Source: Candidatus Heimdallarchaeota archaeon (lineage in GTDB: Archaea > Asgardarchaeota > Heimdallarchaeia > JABLTI01). From it: 64,000 bases of DNA. The notes under the pieces are model-generated. The model ran no database searches. It was not told the origin of the DNA and was given only the letters and a program-made list of their open reading frames with translations. The position numbers and the translations under genes are program-made. Numbering within the stretch: position 1 is the stretch's first letter; every line of letters starts with the position of its first letter. The stretch covers positions 1 to 64,000 of the forward strand of contig JAHLVW010000089.1 of NCBI GenBank assembly GCA_019058275.1. Reading direction: 5' to 3'. Below, piece after piece: positions 16,812-25,700 of the stretch.

Positions 16812-17465
16812 TTAAAGGTCCTTTTTGATTTTTGTTAGCTTATCTGATAGACTGGTCATTGCTTCTTTCAATTCAAATGCTTGTTGAGCATTAATTAAAT
16901 CAGTTCTGCTTCTATTAACTAGATTTCTTCCGACATCTATTTTTGATCTCAAAGGACCAACAAGCATTTTTGTATAATCAACAGTCATTAGCTCTGAGTA
17001 TAAATAATCCATATAATTAAATGCTCTTTGCGCATTATCAAAATCACGATTTCTTAATGAATCCATCATAAATCGTCGCAATTCACCTATGGTATCACCA
17101 GCAGCAAGCATATAACCAGCAAAGGTTATTTGACAATCTTCAACTGAAGGTATTTTATCATTTCTAACAATAGAGCTAATAAAAATTGCTTCTCCTAACT
17201 CTTGAGCAACATCATCTAATCCTCTCCAACATTCCATAGTTTTAATTCCTTTTACTGCATTTGTCATTTCTTTGTAGTGTTCTTTTGCGTTTTTGATTTT
17301 TTCATCTACGATGTCGAATTCCTTACGATGCACGGATTTGATAGCTTCGCTGCAAATTCGTATTGTTTTTCTTTGTTTTTGAATGATTAATTCCCTTACT
17401 TTGTTTTCTTCTTCTAATTTAAGCTTAATTTTACGCATTGATTCTTCAAATTCCTCAGTATGCAA
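16812..17465 (-). CDS. Translin family protein
   Basis: The 217 residues are all-helical with the translin arrangement: basic N-terminal helices (KIKLKLEEENKVRELIIQKQ), RGLDDVAQELGEAIFISSIV in the middle, and the signature DSLRNRDFDNAQRAFNYMDY plus LYSELMTVDYT near residue 150. Translins form octameric barrels that bind single-stranded RNA or DNA, and in eukaryotes join TRAX as the C3PO RNase. The glutamate and aspartate positions of a TRAX active site cannot be assigned by eye. The gene is monocistronic. Archaeal homologues are known, so it is not necessarily transferred. Confidence 0.8.
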   Translation of the reverse strand: MHTEEFEESMRKIKLKLEEENKVRELIIQKQRKTIRICSEAIKSVHRKEFDIVDEKIKNAKEHYKEMTNAVKGIKTMECWRGLDDVAQELGEAIFISSIVRNDKIPSVEDCQITFAGYMLAAGDTIGELRRFMMDSLRNRDFDNAQRAFNYMDYLYSELMTVDYTKMLVGPLRSKIDVGRNLVNRSRTDLINAQQAFELKEAMTSLSDKLTKIKKDL

Positions 17466-17697
17466 TTTAAATCAACCTAGTAATTATCAAACGCATCTGG
17501 ATTATAAATTAATCTCATGATTTTAGATTATGATTCAATTAGTTTGTGAAAAAGCAAAAGTTAATACTTTCAGTTATCTCCAATAGATGTTTGTTCTCTT
17601 AAGAGGATGTTTGAAGAGGAGATTGCTAATACTTTCACCAATCAGTCTCAACTTTTTATATAACCTATTGAATAATAATAAACTAGGAGCGCAGAAA

Positions 17698-17988
17698 ATG
17701 CATACAAAGAAGAAAATCATCCAAAAGGTCAAAATTGAAACTGTTCAAGCTAAAATTCTGTTGGATTTGGTACCTTGTCCTGATTGTACAAGTTCTCTCA
17801 ACTTCTATCTTGATTGTCCTTTTGGTGAAGGTAACATAGTGAACCCAGAAATCTGTGCTGAACAATGCAATGTTCAATGTGAAGCACTAATCTATTGTGA
17901 ACAATGTGACTACGAGGAGTTTATTGAATTATTCCCAAGAACAGGTTTACCTTTGAAGAAAGGTTTGGAAGAACGTGATGCAGTATAA
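17698..17988 (+). CDS. Small Cys-rich putative zinc protein
   Basis: I choose ATG 17698 because AGGAG at 17685-17689 lies 8 bases before it and a TATA-like TTTTTATATAAC sits at 17652-17663. This gives 96 residues. The middle holds many cysteines: CPDC, CPFGE, CAEQC, QCEA and YCEQC, enough for two zinc sites. The N-terminus is basic (HTKKKIIQKVK) and the C-terminus ends GLEERDAV. I know no family for it. It converges with the Roadblock gene, with 52 bases between the stops. Confidence 0.7.
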   Translation: MHTKKKIIQKVKIETVQAKILLDLVPCPDCTSSLNFYLDCPFGEGNIVNPEICAEQCNVQCEALIYCEQCDYEEFIELFPRTGLPLKKGLEERDAV

Positions 17989-18040
17989 AGAATCATTTAC
18001 AATAAATATGAATGAAAAATATAGGCTAATATGAAATGCT

Positions 18041-18499
18041 TTAATCTTCGGGGATGTCTGGAATAGCAAGATTTTCATCGAAATCTTCATCATAATCTGG
18101 GATATATTTGTCTCCCGGAGGTAATAATTCTGGGCGCTTCGCAAGTATTCTTTCTATTTTTTGAGCAATAAATACTAATGTAATCGCTTGAGACACATAA
18201 GCTTCTCCTTCTAGAACTGCCATAACCAACGCGTTTTGACCAGCACTGACTGCGACTATATGTTTGTCACCTGGAACATTGATTTGAATATCTCTAACAC
18301 CTGAGAATTTTAAAAGATCTGAAACGTATTCAGAAATGTGGATTATCCCTGACGCTGCTGCACTTAGTGCTTCTTTCAAATCCTCAGAATCATCTGGTGC
18401 AAATGTTTGGATCGGAATTCCTGACCGAGAGGCTACTACAATTGTATTTACACCTGTAGATTGAGAAAAATTAGATAGAATTGTTTCTATGTCTTCCAT
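18041..18499 (-). CDS. Roadblock/LC7 (MglB-like) domain protein
   Basis: With the start at ATG 18499 the protein has 152 residues. Its first 120 form one Roadblock/LC7 domain: a helix with IETILSNFSQSTGVNTIVVA, the SRSGIPIQTF hairpin, the long helix LKEALSAAASGIIHISEYVSDLL, then IQINVPGDKHIVAVSAGQNALVMAVL and a last helix. The C-terminal tail is acidic (DYDEDFDENL). These domains dimerise and serve as platforms or activating proteins for small GTPases (MglA, Rag, Arf-like). They are expanded in Asgard archaea. No GTPase gene is in the window. An in-frame TTG 12 bases upstream is a weaker start. Confidence 0.85.
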   Translation of the reverse strand: MEDIETILSNFSQSTGVNTIVVASRSGIPIQTFAPDDSEDLKEALSAAASGIIHISEYVSDLLKFSGVRDIQINVPGDKHIVAVSAGQNALVMAVLEGEAYVSQAITLVFIAQKIERILAKRPELLPPGDKYIPDYDEDFDENLAIPDIPED

Positions 18500-18612
18500 T
18501 TTTACACCCAACTAACTTATTTGTAGCTCTTCAGAGTTATTTATTTTACTGTTGTAGTTTTATAGCGTCTTCCAGTAATTTTTATCTTTCTCTTCTAAAG
18601 CTGCTAAAATTG

Positions 18613-19305
18613 TTATTTGTCTTTTAGAAATTTAATAATTTCCTTGGGACTATTAGTTATTAAACCATCTGCACACCATTCAGTCAATTTTCTTGCTGTT
18701 ATTCGATCATCGACTGTCCATACTCGTACTTGCATATTCAATTCATGTGCGTTATCAATTACTGTTTTATTTACAAAATGTTTTCCTGGATGTATGTCAT
18801 TAGTATCAACATTTTTGATTAATTTTTTCAAATCATTTGTTTCTCTGTTAAATAGATATGCAGTAGGAATTTCATCTGTTAGTTCTTTCAATTTATTAAG
18901 AACTGGAATCTTAAATGAAGACACAACAAGTTTTTTGTTAATCTTTAATTCTTTCAGCATTTCAACAAGTTGATTTTCAAATCCTATTTCTTTTACTTCT
19001 ACATTTAACCAATGCTTGTTACCATACAGTTTCAATACATCTCTTAATAATGGGATTTTTTCTTCTTTCCCAAAATCGTACTTTAATAGATTTGAATAGC
19101 TTATTTTTGATACTCTACCCCTTCCATTTGATGTTCGATTTATCCTTTGGTCATGAATAATAACCAGCTCATCATCAGTTGTTTTCCGTACATCAAACTC
19201 AATACCATCAGCTCCATCCTGTAAAGCTCTATCAAATGCTTTCATTGTATTCTCTGGTTCAAGAGAGGATGCACCTCGATGTCCAAAAATGATGGGAAAA
19301 TTCAT
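18613..19305 (-). CDS. Glycerophosphodiester phosphodiesterase
   Basis: The 230-residue TIM-barrel enzyme shows the complete GDPD signature: GHRGASSLEPENT (residues 8-20), DGADGIEFDVRKT with the catalytic Glu and Asp, and HDQRINRTSNGRG. Downstream, LNVEVKE supplies the next metal-binding Glu and VRVWTVDD the C-terminal strand. It hydrolyses glycerophosphodiesters to glycerol phosphate and an alcohol; in archaea it may act on ether-lipid breakdown products. There is no signal peptide, so it should be cytoplasmic. It is divergent from the prenyl synthase gene, with about 90 bases between the two starts. Confidence 0.92.
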   Translation of the reverse strand: MNFPIIFGHRGASSLEPENTMKAFDRALQDGADGIEFDVRKTTDDELVIIHDQRINRTSNGRGRVSKISYSNLLKYDFGKEEKIPLLRDVLKLYGNKHWLNVEVKEIGFENQLVEMLKELKINKKLVVSSFKIPVLNKLKELTDEIPTAYLFNRETNDLKKLIKNVDTNDIHPGKHFVNKTVIDNAHELNMQVRVWTVDDRITARKLTEWCADGLITNSPKEIIKFLKDK

Positions 19306-19398
19306 TTACATTCACACTATGAACATATTTGTAACAGGATATATTTTATTTGATGGAAAGATAAAAATATCACTCAACAAAACTCTACGTGATACATT

Positions 19399-20478
19399 AT
19401 GGATGTCAAAATTGCTCTTTTAGAAACAATAGAAGTAGTATATAATGAACTTCAAGCATTATTCAATGACAATGGTTTTAAACAAGCAAATCTAGGTGCT
19501 TTTGGAGATATGTTTTACAAGGAGCTTGATAATTATCTTACTTTTGGGGGCAAAAGAGTTAGACCATTCTTGGTAAGAACAGCATTTGATGCAGTTGGAG
19601 GTAACCATGAAGAGGGTAACATCACGAAAGCTTCTTTGGCAATTGAACTGTTACACAATGGATCACTTTTACATGATGATGTGATAGACAAAGATGAGAC
19701 TCGTCGAGGAAGACCATCTTTTCATGTAATCTTTAGAGACATTTATTCAAAGAAGAAAAAAGGGTCGTTTGAAAAAGCAACTGATTTTGGTGAAGCCATG
19801 TCAATCTTCGCAGGTGATTTATGCTTCCCTTACGCAATTGAAAGTATCATTCAAAGTGGATTTCCAGCTGAAAAAAGCTTGAGAGCACTACATGCTTTCA
19901 CAGAAGCATTTCGAGAAGTTATTGATGGAGTTATTCTTGAAACAGGTAATGCAATTCTTCAAAATGGTACAGAAGCATCCTATAGGAAGATGATTAATCT
20001 TAAAACTGGTGCATTAATCAGAAAAGCAGTTGAAATTGGAGCAATTCTTGGTGGTGGAAGTGATTCACAAATTGAATCGCTTAAACAGTATTGTTTGGGA
20101 ATTGGTACAGCATTTCAAGTTCAGGATGATATACTAGGTATTTTTGGCAATCCAGAAGAATTAGGAAAACCTATTGGTGGAGATGTTCGAGAAGATAAAC
20201 AAACGATCCTTAGAATTCACGCAATTAAAAAGGGTTCTAAGGAACAGGTTAAACGTATTTCTGAGCTAATGGGCAAAGAAGATGTAACATTGGAAGAGCT
20301 AAATGAAATTAGAAAAATCTTTGAAGAAACAGGTGCACTCAATTACTCATTTAATTTGATCAAAGAAGCAACAAAAAATGCAATAGAGTCATTAGAAAAA
20401 GCCAAACCACCATTAAAAGAAAAACCAAAAATGCTTTTGATTTCACTAGCTAAATTTCTAGAGGAAAGAAAATCATAA
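19399..20478 (+). CDS. idsA: Geranylgeranyl/farnesyl diphosphate synthase (short-chain prenyltransferase)
   Basis: The 359-residue protein carries GGKRVRPFLV, the first aspartate-rich motif LLHDDVIDKDETRRG and the second QVQDDILGIFG with GKPIGGDVRE. These are the substrate- and Mg-binding elements of trans-prenyltransferases, which condense isopentenyl diphosphate with allylic diphosphates to C15-C20 products for archaeal ether lipids. An extra Lys-rich loop (IYSKKKKGSFEKATDFGE) follows the first motif. Chain length cannot be predicted safely from the residues before the first motif (AIELLHNGSLLHDD). The start ATG lies 19 bases after AACAAAACTC without a strong ribosome site, suggesting a nearly leaderless mRNA. 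Confidence 0.93.
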   Translation: MDVKIALLETIEVVYNELQALFNDNGFKQANLGAFGDMFYKELDNYLTFGGKRVRPFLVRTAFDAVGGNHEEGNITKASLAIELLHNGSLLHDDVIDKDETRRGRPSFHVIFRDIYSKKKKGSFEKATDFGEAMSIFAGDLCFPYAIESIIQSGFPAEKSLRALHAFTEAFREVIDGVILETGNAILQNGTEASYRKMINLKTGALIRKAVEIGAILGGGSDSQIESLKQYCLGIGTAFQVQDDILGIFGNPEELGKPIGGDVREDKQTILRIHAIKKGSKEQVKRISELMGKEDVTLEELNEIRKIFEETGALNYSFNLIKEATKNAIESLEKAKPPLKEKPKMLLISLAKFLEERKS

Positions 20479-20563
20479 TTTTTACATTTTCATGAAATTT
20501 CATGGTTTTATATACCTTCTTTCCAACTTTACTTTAGGAAAAATTTCTGTTTGAGGTTCTTTG

Positions 20564-20920
20564 ATGAAGAAGAAAACAATAAATGATATCATTGTGAAAT
20601 TAACTCGAGAGGAAATCGAACGCATAGAAAATGAAATGCGAACAAATTTACGTTATTCATGGCAAAAAGCAATTGCGTTTGCAATTTCATATAAAGCTAC
20701 TATTGAGGAAGTAATGGAAAAACTGGAAGAATCATTTCTAATGTTTATTCCAATTAATAATAAATACAGACATTTATACAAAGAAATCGTTATGAAATCA
20801 TTCAATAAAGTTCTAGGGAAACTATATACTACTGTAGATATTTCTGATATCCATACAGAAAATGATTTCATAAATTTAGCAGTTACTCAATTATATAATA
20901 CTAGGATTATTTTTTCATAA
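20564..20920 (+). CDS. Uncharacterised 118-residue helical protein
   Basis: I do not recognise this protein. It begins MKKKTINDIIVKLTREEIER and is helical and highly charged, with RYSWQKAIAFAISYKATIEEVMEKL in the middle and no cysteines or membrane segment. ATG 20564 is preferred over the TTG directly upstream. TTTTATATACC (20508-20518) is a plausible TATA box about 45 bases before it. It lies between the prenyl synthase and the SDR gene with independent spacing. Confidence 0.6.
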   Translation: MKKKTINDIIVKLTREEIERIENEMRTNLRYSWQKAIAFAISYKATIEEVMEKLEESFLMFIPINNKYRHLYKEIVMKSFNKVLGKLYTTVDISDIHTENDFINLAVTQLYNTRIIFS

Positions 20921-21003
20921 ATGTAATATCAAGTCAATTGAAGCAATAGTTTTTTATCAACAGTTAGTACTCATTGTTTAAACAAAATCTATTTGTGATT
21001 TAA

Positions 21004-22026
21004 TTGAAAATCTTAGTAATTGGTGGTAGTCGCTTTAGTGGTAAAGAAGTTGTAAAACTACTTGCTAAGAAAGATTATGATGTAACAGTATTAAATAGAG
21101 GTAAATCTGAACAAGTGGCAACTCCTTTTTACAAACCTATTAAACATGAATATCCCAAAGATGTAAAAGTAATTCATGCTGACAGAACTAATAATGAGGA
21201 GTTTAACAAAGTACTTGAAGGCAATAATTTTGAAGCAATAATTGATTCCTGTGCTTATAATGAGAAGGACATACAAAGAGTAATTAATATAGCTTCAAGT
21301 GAAATCAAAAACTACGTATTCATCAGCACAGCAAGTGTATATGATGAAGAGAATGTTGTTTATCTTCCTATTTCTGAAGATGAACAAATGGGTTCAGAAG
21401 CTGAGGACTGTCCCGTAAAATATAGTCGAGATAAAAGAAGAGCAGAATCACTTCTCAAAAAGAATTTTGAAGAAAATAACTTTCCAATGACAATAGTTCG
21501 TCCAACCTACATTTATGGACCATTTAACCCAATGTATCGGGAATTCTATTTCTATGATAGAATCATGGATAAGAAACCTATTTACATGCCTGGAAATGGA
21601 GAATTTGTTACTGATTTTGTTCATTGTAAGGATGTTGCTTGGCTATGTGCAGCACCACTTGAGAACAAGAGAGCCATTGGCAGAATCTATAATGCTACAG
21701 GTGGAGTAGCAACTACATTGAATCAATATGTGAGAATTTTAGGTGATATCATTGGAAATGAAGTCAAAGTCACTCACTATAAGCCTGAAATCTTAAAGAA
21801 AGATAATATGAAGCCTGATGATTGGATAGAGATGTTTCCATTCATGTATGATAATCACCTCATATTAAGCAAAGAAAGAGCAGTCATAGATTTAGACTAT
21901 AAACCAACACCTTTTGAAGAAGGTCAAAAAGAGACATTTAATTGGTATAAAGAAATGAAGAATCCTGAATGGAAAGGTGCATATGAATTCGATGCTAAAT
22001 TAGCAAAGGAGATTGAAAAAGAATAG
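21004..22026 (+). CDS. NAD-dependent epimerase/dehydratase (SDR superfamily)
   Basis: The 340-residue protein starts with a Rossmann fold: KILVIGGSRFSGKEVVKLL is the G-x-x-G-x-x-G nucleotide loop in the atypical GGSRFSG form, followed by VTVLNRGKSE. The catalytic pair is YSRDK, and RPTYIYGPFNP is the usual substrate loop. The glycine-motif variant is that of CSP41-like and some UDP-sugar 4-epimerase-like SDRs. The start is TTG 21004. The exact substrate is not predictable; a sugar nucleotide is likely. It precedes the PCM gene by about 70 bases on the same strand. Confidence 0.85.
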   Translation: MKILVIGGSRFSGKEVVKLLAKKDYDVTVLNRGKSEQVATPFYKPIKHEYPKDVKVIHADRTNNEEFNKVLEGNNFEAIIDSCAYNEKDIQRVINIASSEIKNYVFISTASVYDEENVVYLPISEDEQMGSEAEDCPVKYSRDKRRAESLLKKNFEENNFPMTIVRPTYIYGPFNPMYREFYFYDRIMDKKPIYMPGNGEFVTDFVHCKDVAWLCAAPLENKRAIGRIYNATGGVATTLNQYVRILGDIIGNEVKVTHYKPEILKKDNMKPDDWIEMFPFMYDNHLILSKERAVIDLDYKPTPFEEGQKETFNWYKEMKNPEWKGAYEFDAKLAKEIEKE

Positions 22027-22092
22027 ATTCAACCCTTATTTTTTAGGAAAAATTGATTTTATTGAAATCTAAATAAAATTTGAGGAAGGACA

Positions 22093-22785
22093 TTGACTGA
22101 AGAACAGAAACTTAAGGAAAGAAAGGAAGAGCTGATATCCCATTACAAGAAGTATGGTTACCTTAAATCAGAGGAAATTATTAGTGCCTTTCGTAAAGTT
22201 CCTCGAGAGCATTTCATTGGTTCAAATCCCAAGCAATTAGCTTATTTAGATCGTCCACTGCCAATCTACTCCAATCAAACAATATCAGCACCACATATGG
22301 TAGCTATGATGGTTAGCAAAGAAATCTTAGATCTAAAAGTAGGGGACATTTGTTTAGAGGTTGGAGCAGGATCTGGTTATCATGCAGCAGTTATTGCTGA
22401 AATTGTAGCGCCTACTGGTACAGATAAATCAAAGTGGGGTCATGTTTATACTATTGAGAGAATTGAGAAGTTAGTCAACTTTGCCAAAGATAATCTCAAA
22501 AATACAGGTTATGATGACAGAGTAACTGTCATTTATGGTGATGGTTCTTTAGGTTTGCCAGACAAAGCACCTTATGATAAAATCACAGTTGCAGCTGCAG
22601 CACCTGAAATCCCACCACCACTTCTGGAGCAGCTAAAACCAGGTGGTAAATTAGTGATACCGGTTGGTGGAAAAGGGTACTATCAAGAACTAAAAGTAAT
22701 TGCAAAGAACAAAGATGGTTCTATAAATTCTGCAACAAAATGCGGAGTAGCTTTTGTACCCTTAATAGGTAAATTTGGCTACTAA
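22093..22785 (+). CDS. pcm: Protein-L-isoaspartate O-methyltransferase
   Basis: This is a 230-residue AdoMet-dependent methyltransferase of the PCMT family. Visible are FRKVPREHFIGS, the family loop DRPLPIYSNQTISAPHMVAMM, and motif I LEVGAGSGYHAAVIA, then VYTIERIEKLVNFA and VIYGDGSLGLPDKAPYDKI. It methylates isoaspartyl residues in damaged proteins to start their repair. The start codon is TTG 22093 with GAGGAAGGA just upstream. It is convergent with the DNA polymerase gene, with only 12 bases between the stops. Confidence 0.95.
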   Translation: MTEEQKLKERKEELISHYKKYGYLKSEEIISAFRKVPREHFIGSNPKQLAYLDRPLPIYSNQTISAPHMVAMMVSKEILDLKVGDICLEVGAGSGYHAAVIAEIVAPTGTDKSKWGHVYTIERIEKLVNFAKDNLKNTGYDDRVTVIYGDGSLGLPDKAPYDKITVAAAAPEIPPPLLEQLKPGGKLVIPVGGKGYYQELKVIAKNKDGSINSATKCGVAFVPLIGKFGY

Positions 22786-22797
22786 ATAGCTACGACT

Positions 22798-25700
22798 TTA
22801 ACCAAAGAACTCAGTTAAGCTTCTTTGATTATTTTCTTCTTTAATAAAGAACTCATCAATGGATTCATTGAATAACTTAAGTCTTTGTTTGAGGTAAAGA
22901 GAAAGATCATAAGTGTTGATGAGGTTTTTCGCTGTATCAAAATATTTTGTAACAGTTTTCTTATAAACTGTTAAAAGCAATTTTCCACCATCTTCACATG
23001 TTGTGCATTTTCCAGATAGAGGTATTCTTCTGTACTTAGTATTGCATTTTACGCATCTAAAAGTTTGAGAGCCAAATGCTCGTAAACAACCAATCATATC
23101 GGGGAAGAAATGTTTATTGATTACACGTTCAGCAACATCCTCTAGTTTTACTGCACGAATTAATTTAGCAACAGCTAATTGTGCTTCCAATTTATCGATC
23201 ATTTTACCTAATCGAGAATAAGCTGTTGATACAGGACCAATACCTATGTCAGATGTTTCATGAGTATAATAGAAATTTTCGAATTGTCCTGGTGTTTCCA
23301 ATCGATTTGCTATTAAATCAATGATTTGAGCAATCTTCTTTGACTCTATGAATTTAAATGATTGTTCATAAAACTCCAAAGGATATCTTTTTGTGCAATC
23401 TACAGCATGTGATTCATCGTCAACTTCTAATGGATTCAAAATAAGTCCTAGAGTTAGTGGTGCATCCATAGATCCACCTCGAGTAATTGGTAGAAATTGC
23501 TTGGAAAAGTCCAAAAATCCTTCCAGCATTAAAATAACAGCATCTTCATCACCATCACATTGATGAGTTAAAATATATTCATTTACCAGTACATTGTGAT
23601 GCTTTTCTGCGTTCAATGAATAGACAAACTCAGCACTTGATTTAATCATCTCCTTCTTCTTAACTTTGAGTAATCTGTTGTTCTTGAATTTCATTTGTGG
23701 TTTTGTTTTCTTGGTTTTGATTATAGCATCCAAAAGCTGTTGTTTTCTAATAGATGTAAAGCCTATTTGATTCCTATAATTTAGAATATTTTCCCCTCTT
23801 ATAGTCAATTTGTATTCTGTTTTTGAATCGCTAGAATAACTTGAGTAACTTGAATAGATTCCATATCGTAACAGCAGTAAATCAAAATCCTTCAGCAACC
23901 CTTTGCTAAAAGAAGAACATACAACAGTGCCATTTTTTCGATCGAGTCCACCATCACCACTAAAATAGGTGCTAATTAAATGCTTTATTTTACTCTTTGG
24001 TAATTTTAAGAGAAAGGAGGGAATTTTCTTCTTATGGGAGCTTGTCTGTAATTGTAAAATAACTTTGAAAAATTGATAAATGATTCTACTGGAAATGGTA
24101 ATCCTATTTGAATCTACATAAGGTTTGAATCCCTTTCCAAAAACCTCTGTTATTGAGGAAAGCATATCCTCTCGTAAATCAGATTCAGATACAGCTAAAT
24201 CAACTTGATAGGTCAATTTGTCAACTTTGCGATGAAATCCTTCAGCAAGATAATAGCCAATTAGCTTCATCAAACTTTCATTGAAGGGGATAACTCGCTT
24301 TATGAAAGTGTGATCTCTTTTAAACCCTAGAGTGCATGGAGGAATATCCATTATTGTTTGTTCATTTATTTCTAGCAATTTTTCTAAAATACTCAAAGGT
24401 ATGGAATCTCTTTCTCGATAGTAATTATTCAGAGTTTTCTTGTTTATGGCTATTTTTTCAGAAAGCTCTTGTAGTCCATGTTTATCAATAATGGTTTGTA
24501 CAAAGGAGCTAATACCCCTAACCATTAGGTCATCCTTAATATCAATAAATTTACTTTTGGTAAATTCTTGAAGTAAATCTATTTCTTGGATATCCTCTTC
24601 AACAAGATTTAGATTTGGAAGTACAAATGTATCACCCTTATTAACTTCTGAGGCTCTTTTTTCTACTAATTTTCCTGCTTTATGAACAATTACTGGATGA
24701 CTTGCGGTGGTAACGTAGGATCTTTTTCCGACTAAATGAAATTTTACTAAATGTTCTGGTGCTGGTATCTTAATTACATCAAGAATATTTGATAGTGTCA
24801 GTTCTCCTATTGAGTGATCAAATGAATAGACTTTAATTTCTCTATTTGGTTGTTTTTTGATCAAAACCATCTTTTCTTCTGTTTCGTTAGTAAATTCATT
24901 CTCATATAGATCTTTGATTTTTACTTGAGTAATTTTCCCTTCGATGTCTAATAAGATTTCAGTATCTCCAGGAAAGCAATTTCGTCTTTTTGCTGCGTGC
25001 CAGTAAGGATGTGCAAGATTGCCTTTAACACTAGAGAAACCAATAATCCTTCCTGTGATTCCAGATGATGTATGGGGAGCAAGACCAATAATAAAATGAC
25101 CAATTAAATCAGTAATTCGATTTATGTTATAAAATCTTGGCAAACCATAAACGGATTCCAAAAGATCATCAACATACTTTGAAACACGAACTAAGAAATC
25201 ACCATTATCAATATTCAATACTACATCTTGTATTTTTAATTCTATGATTTGATCATCTTCAGATAAGGGTTCACCATGAATATCCTTAGTATATCCCAAT
25301 CGTGTTAATTGTTCTATATTAGCATTCACTTCTTTTGGTTTGAAATGCATTAGTGGAATATCTGTAGAATCAAAACGAATTGTCCCATCTTTATAAACAT
25401 TCAAACTGTGTCTAGCTCTTAGGAAACCCTTTTCCAGTATTTCTGGGATTCTATTCTTATTCATTAATTTCTTTACACCTTTTGTTTTTGAAGGTATAGA
25501 ACCACCAAGAGCTTTTTTGACTCGAGTAATTTCAGAATCGATGTTTATTAGTCTCGTGGTAAAGCTTACAGATGATCTTCTACATTCATCACAGAAATTC
25601 TCAGAAAGCTCTTTACCACATCTTGGGCAGCTTTTTACAATAGCAGTTCTTTGATTACATATAGGACAATTAGAAAGGTGTGTGATGGTATTACATGTTG

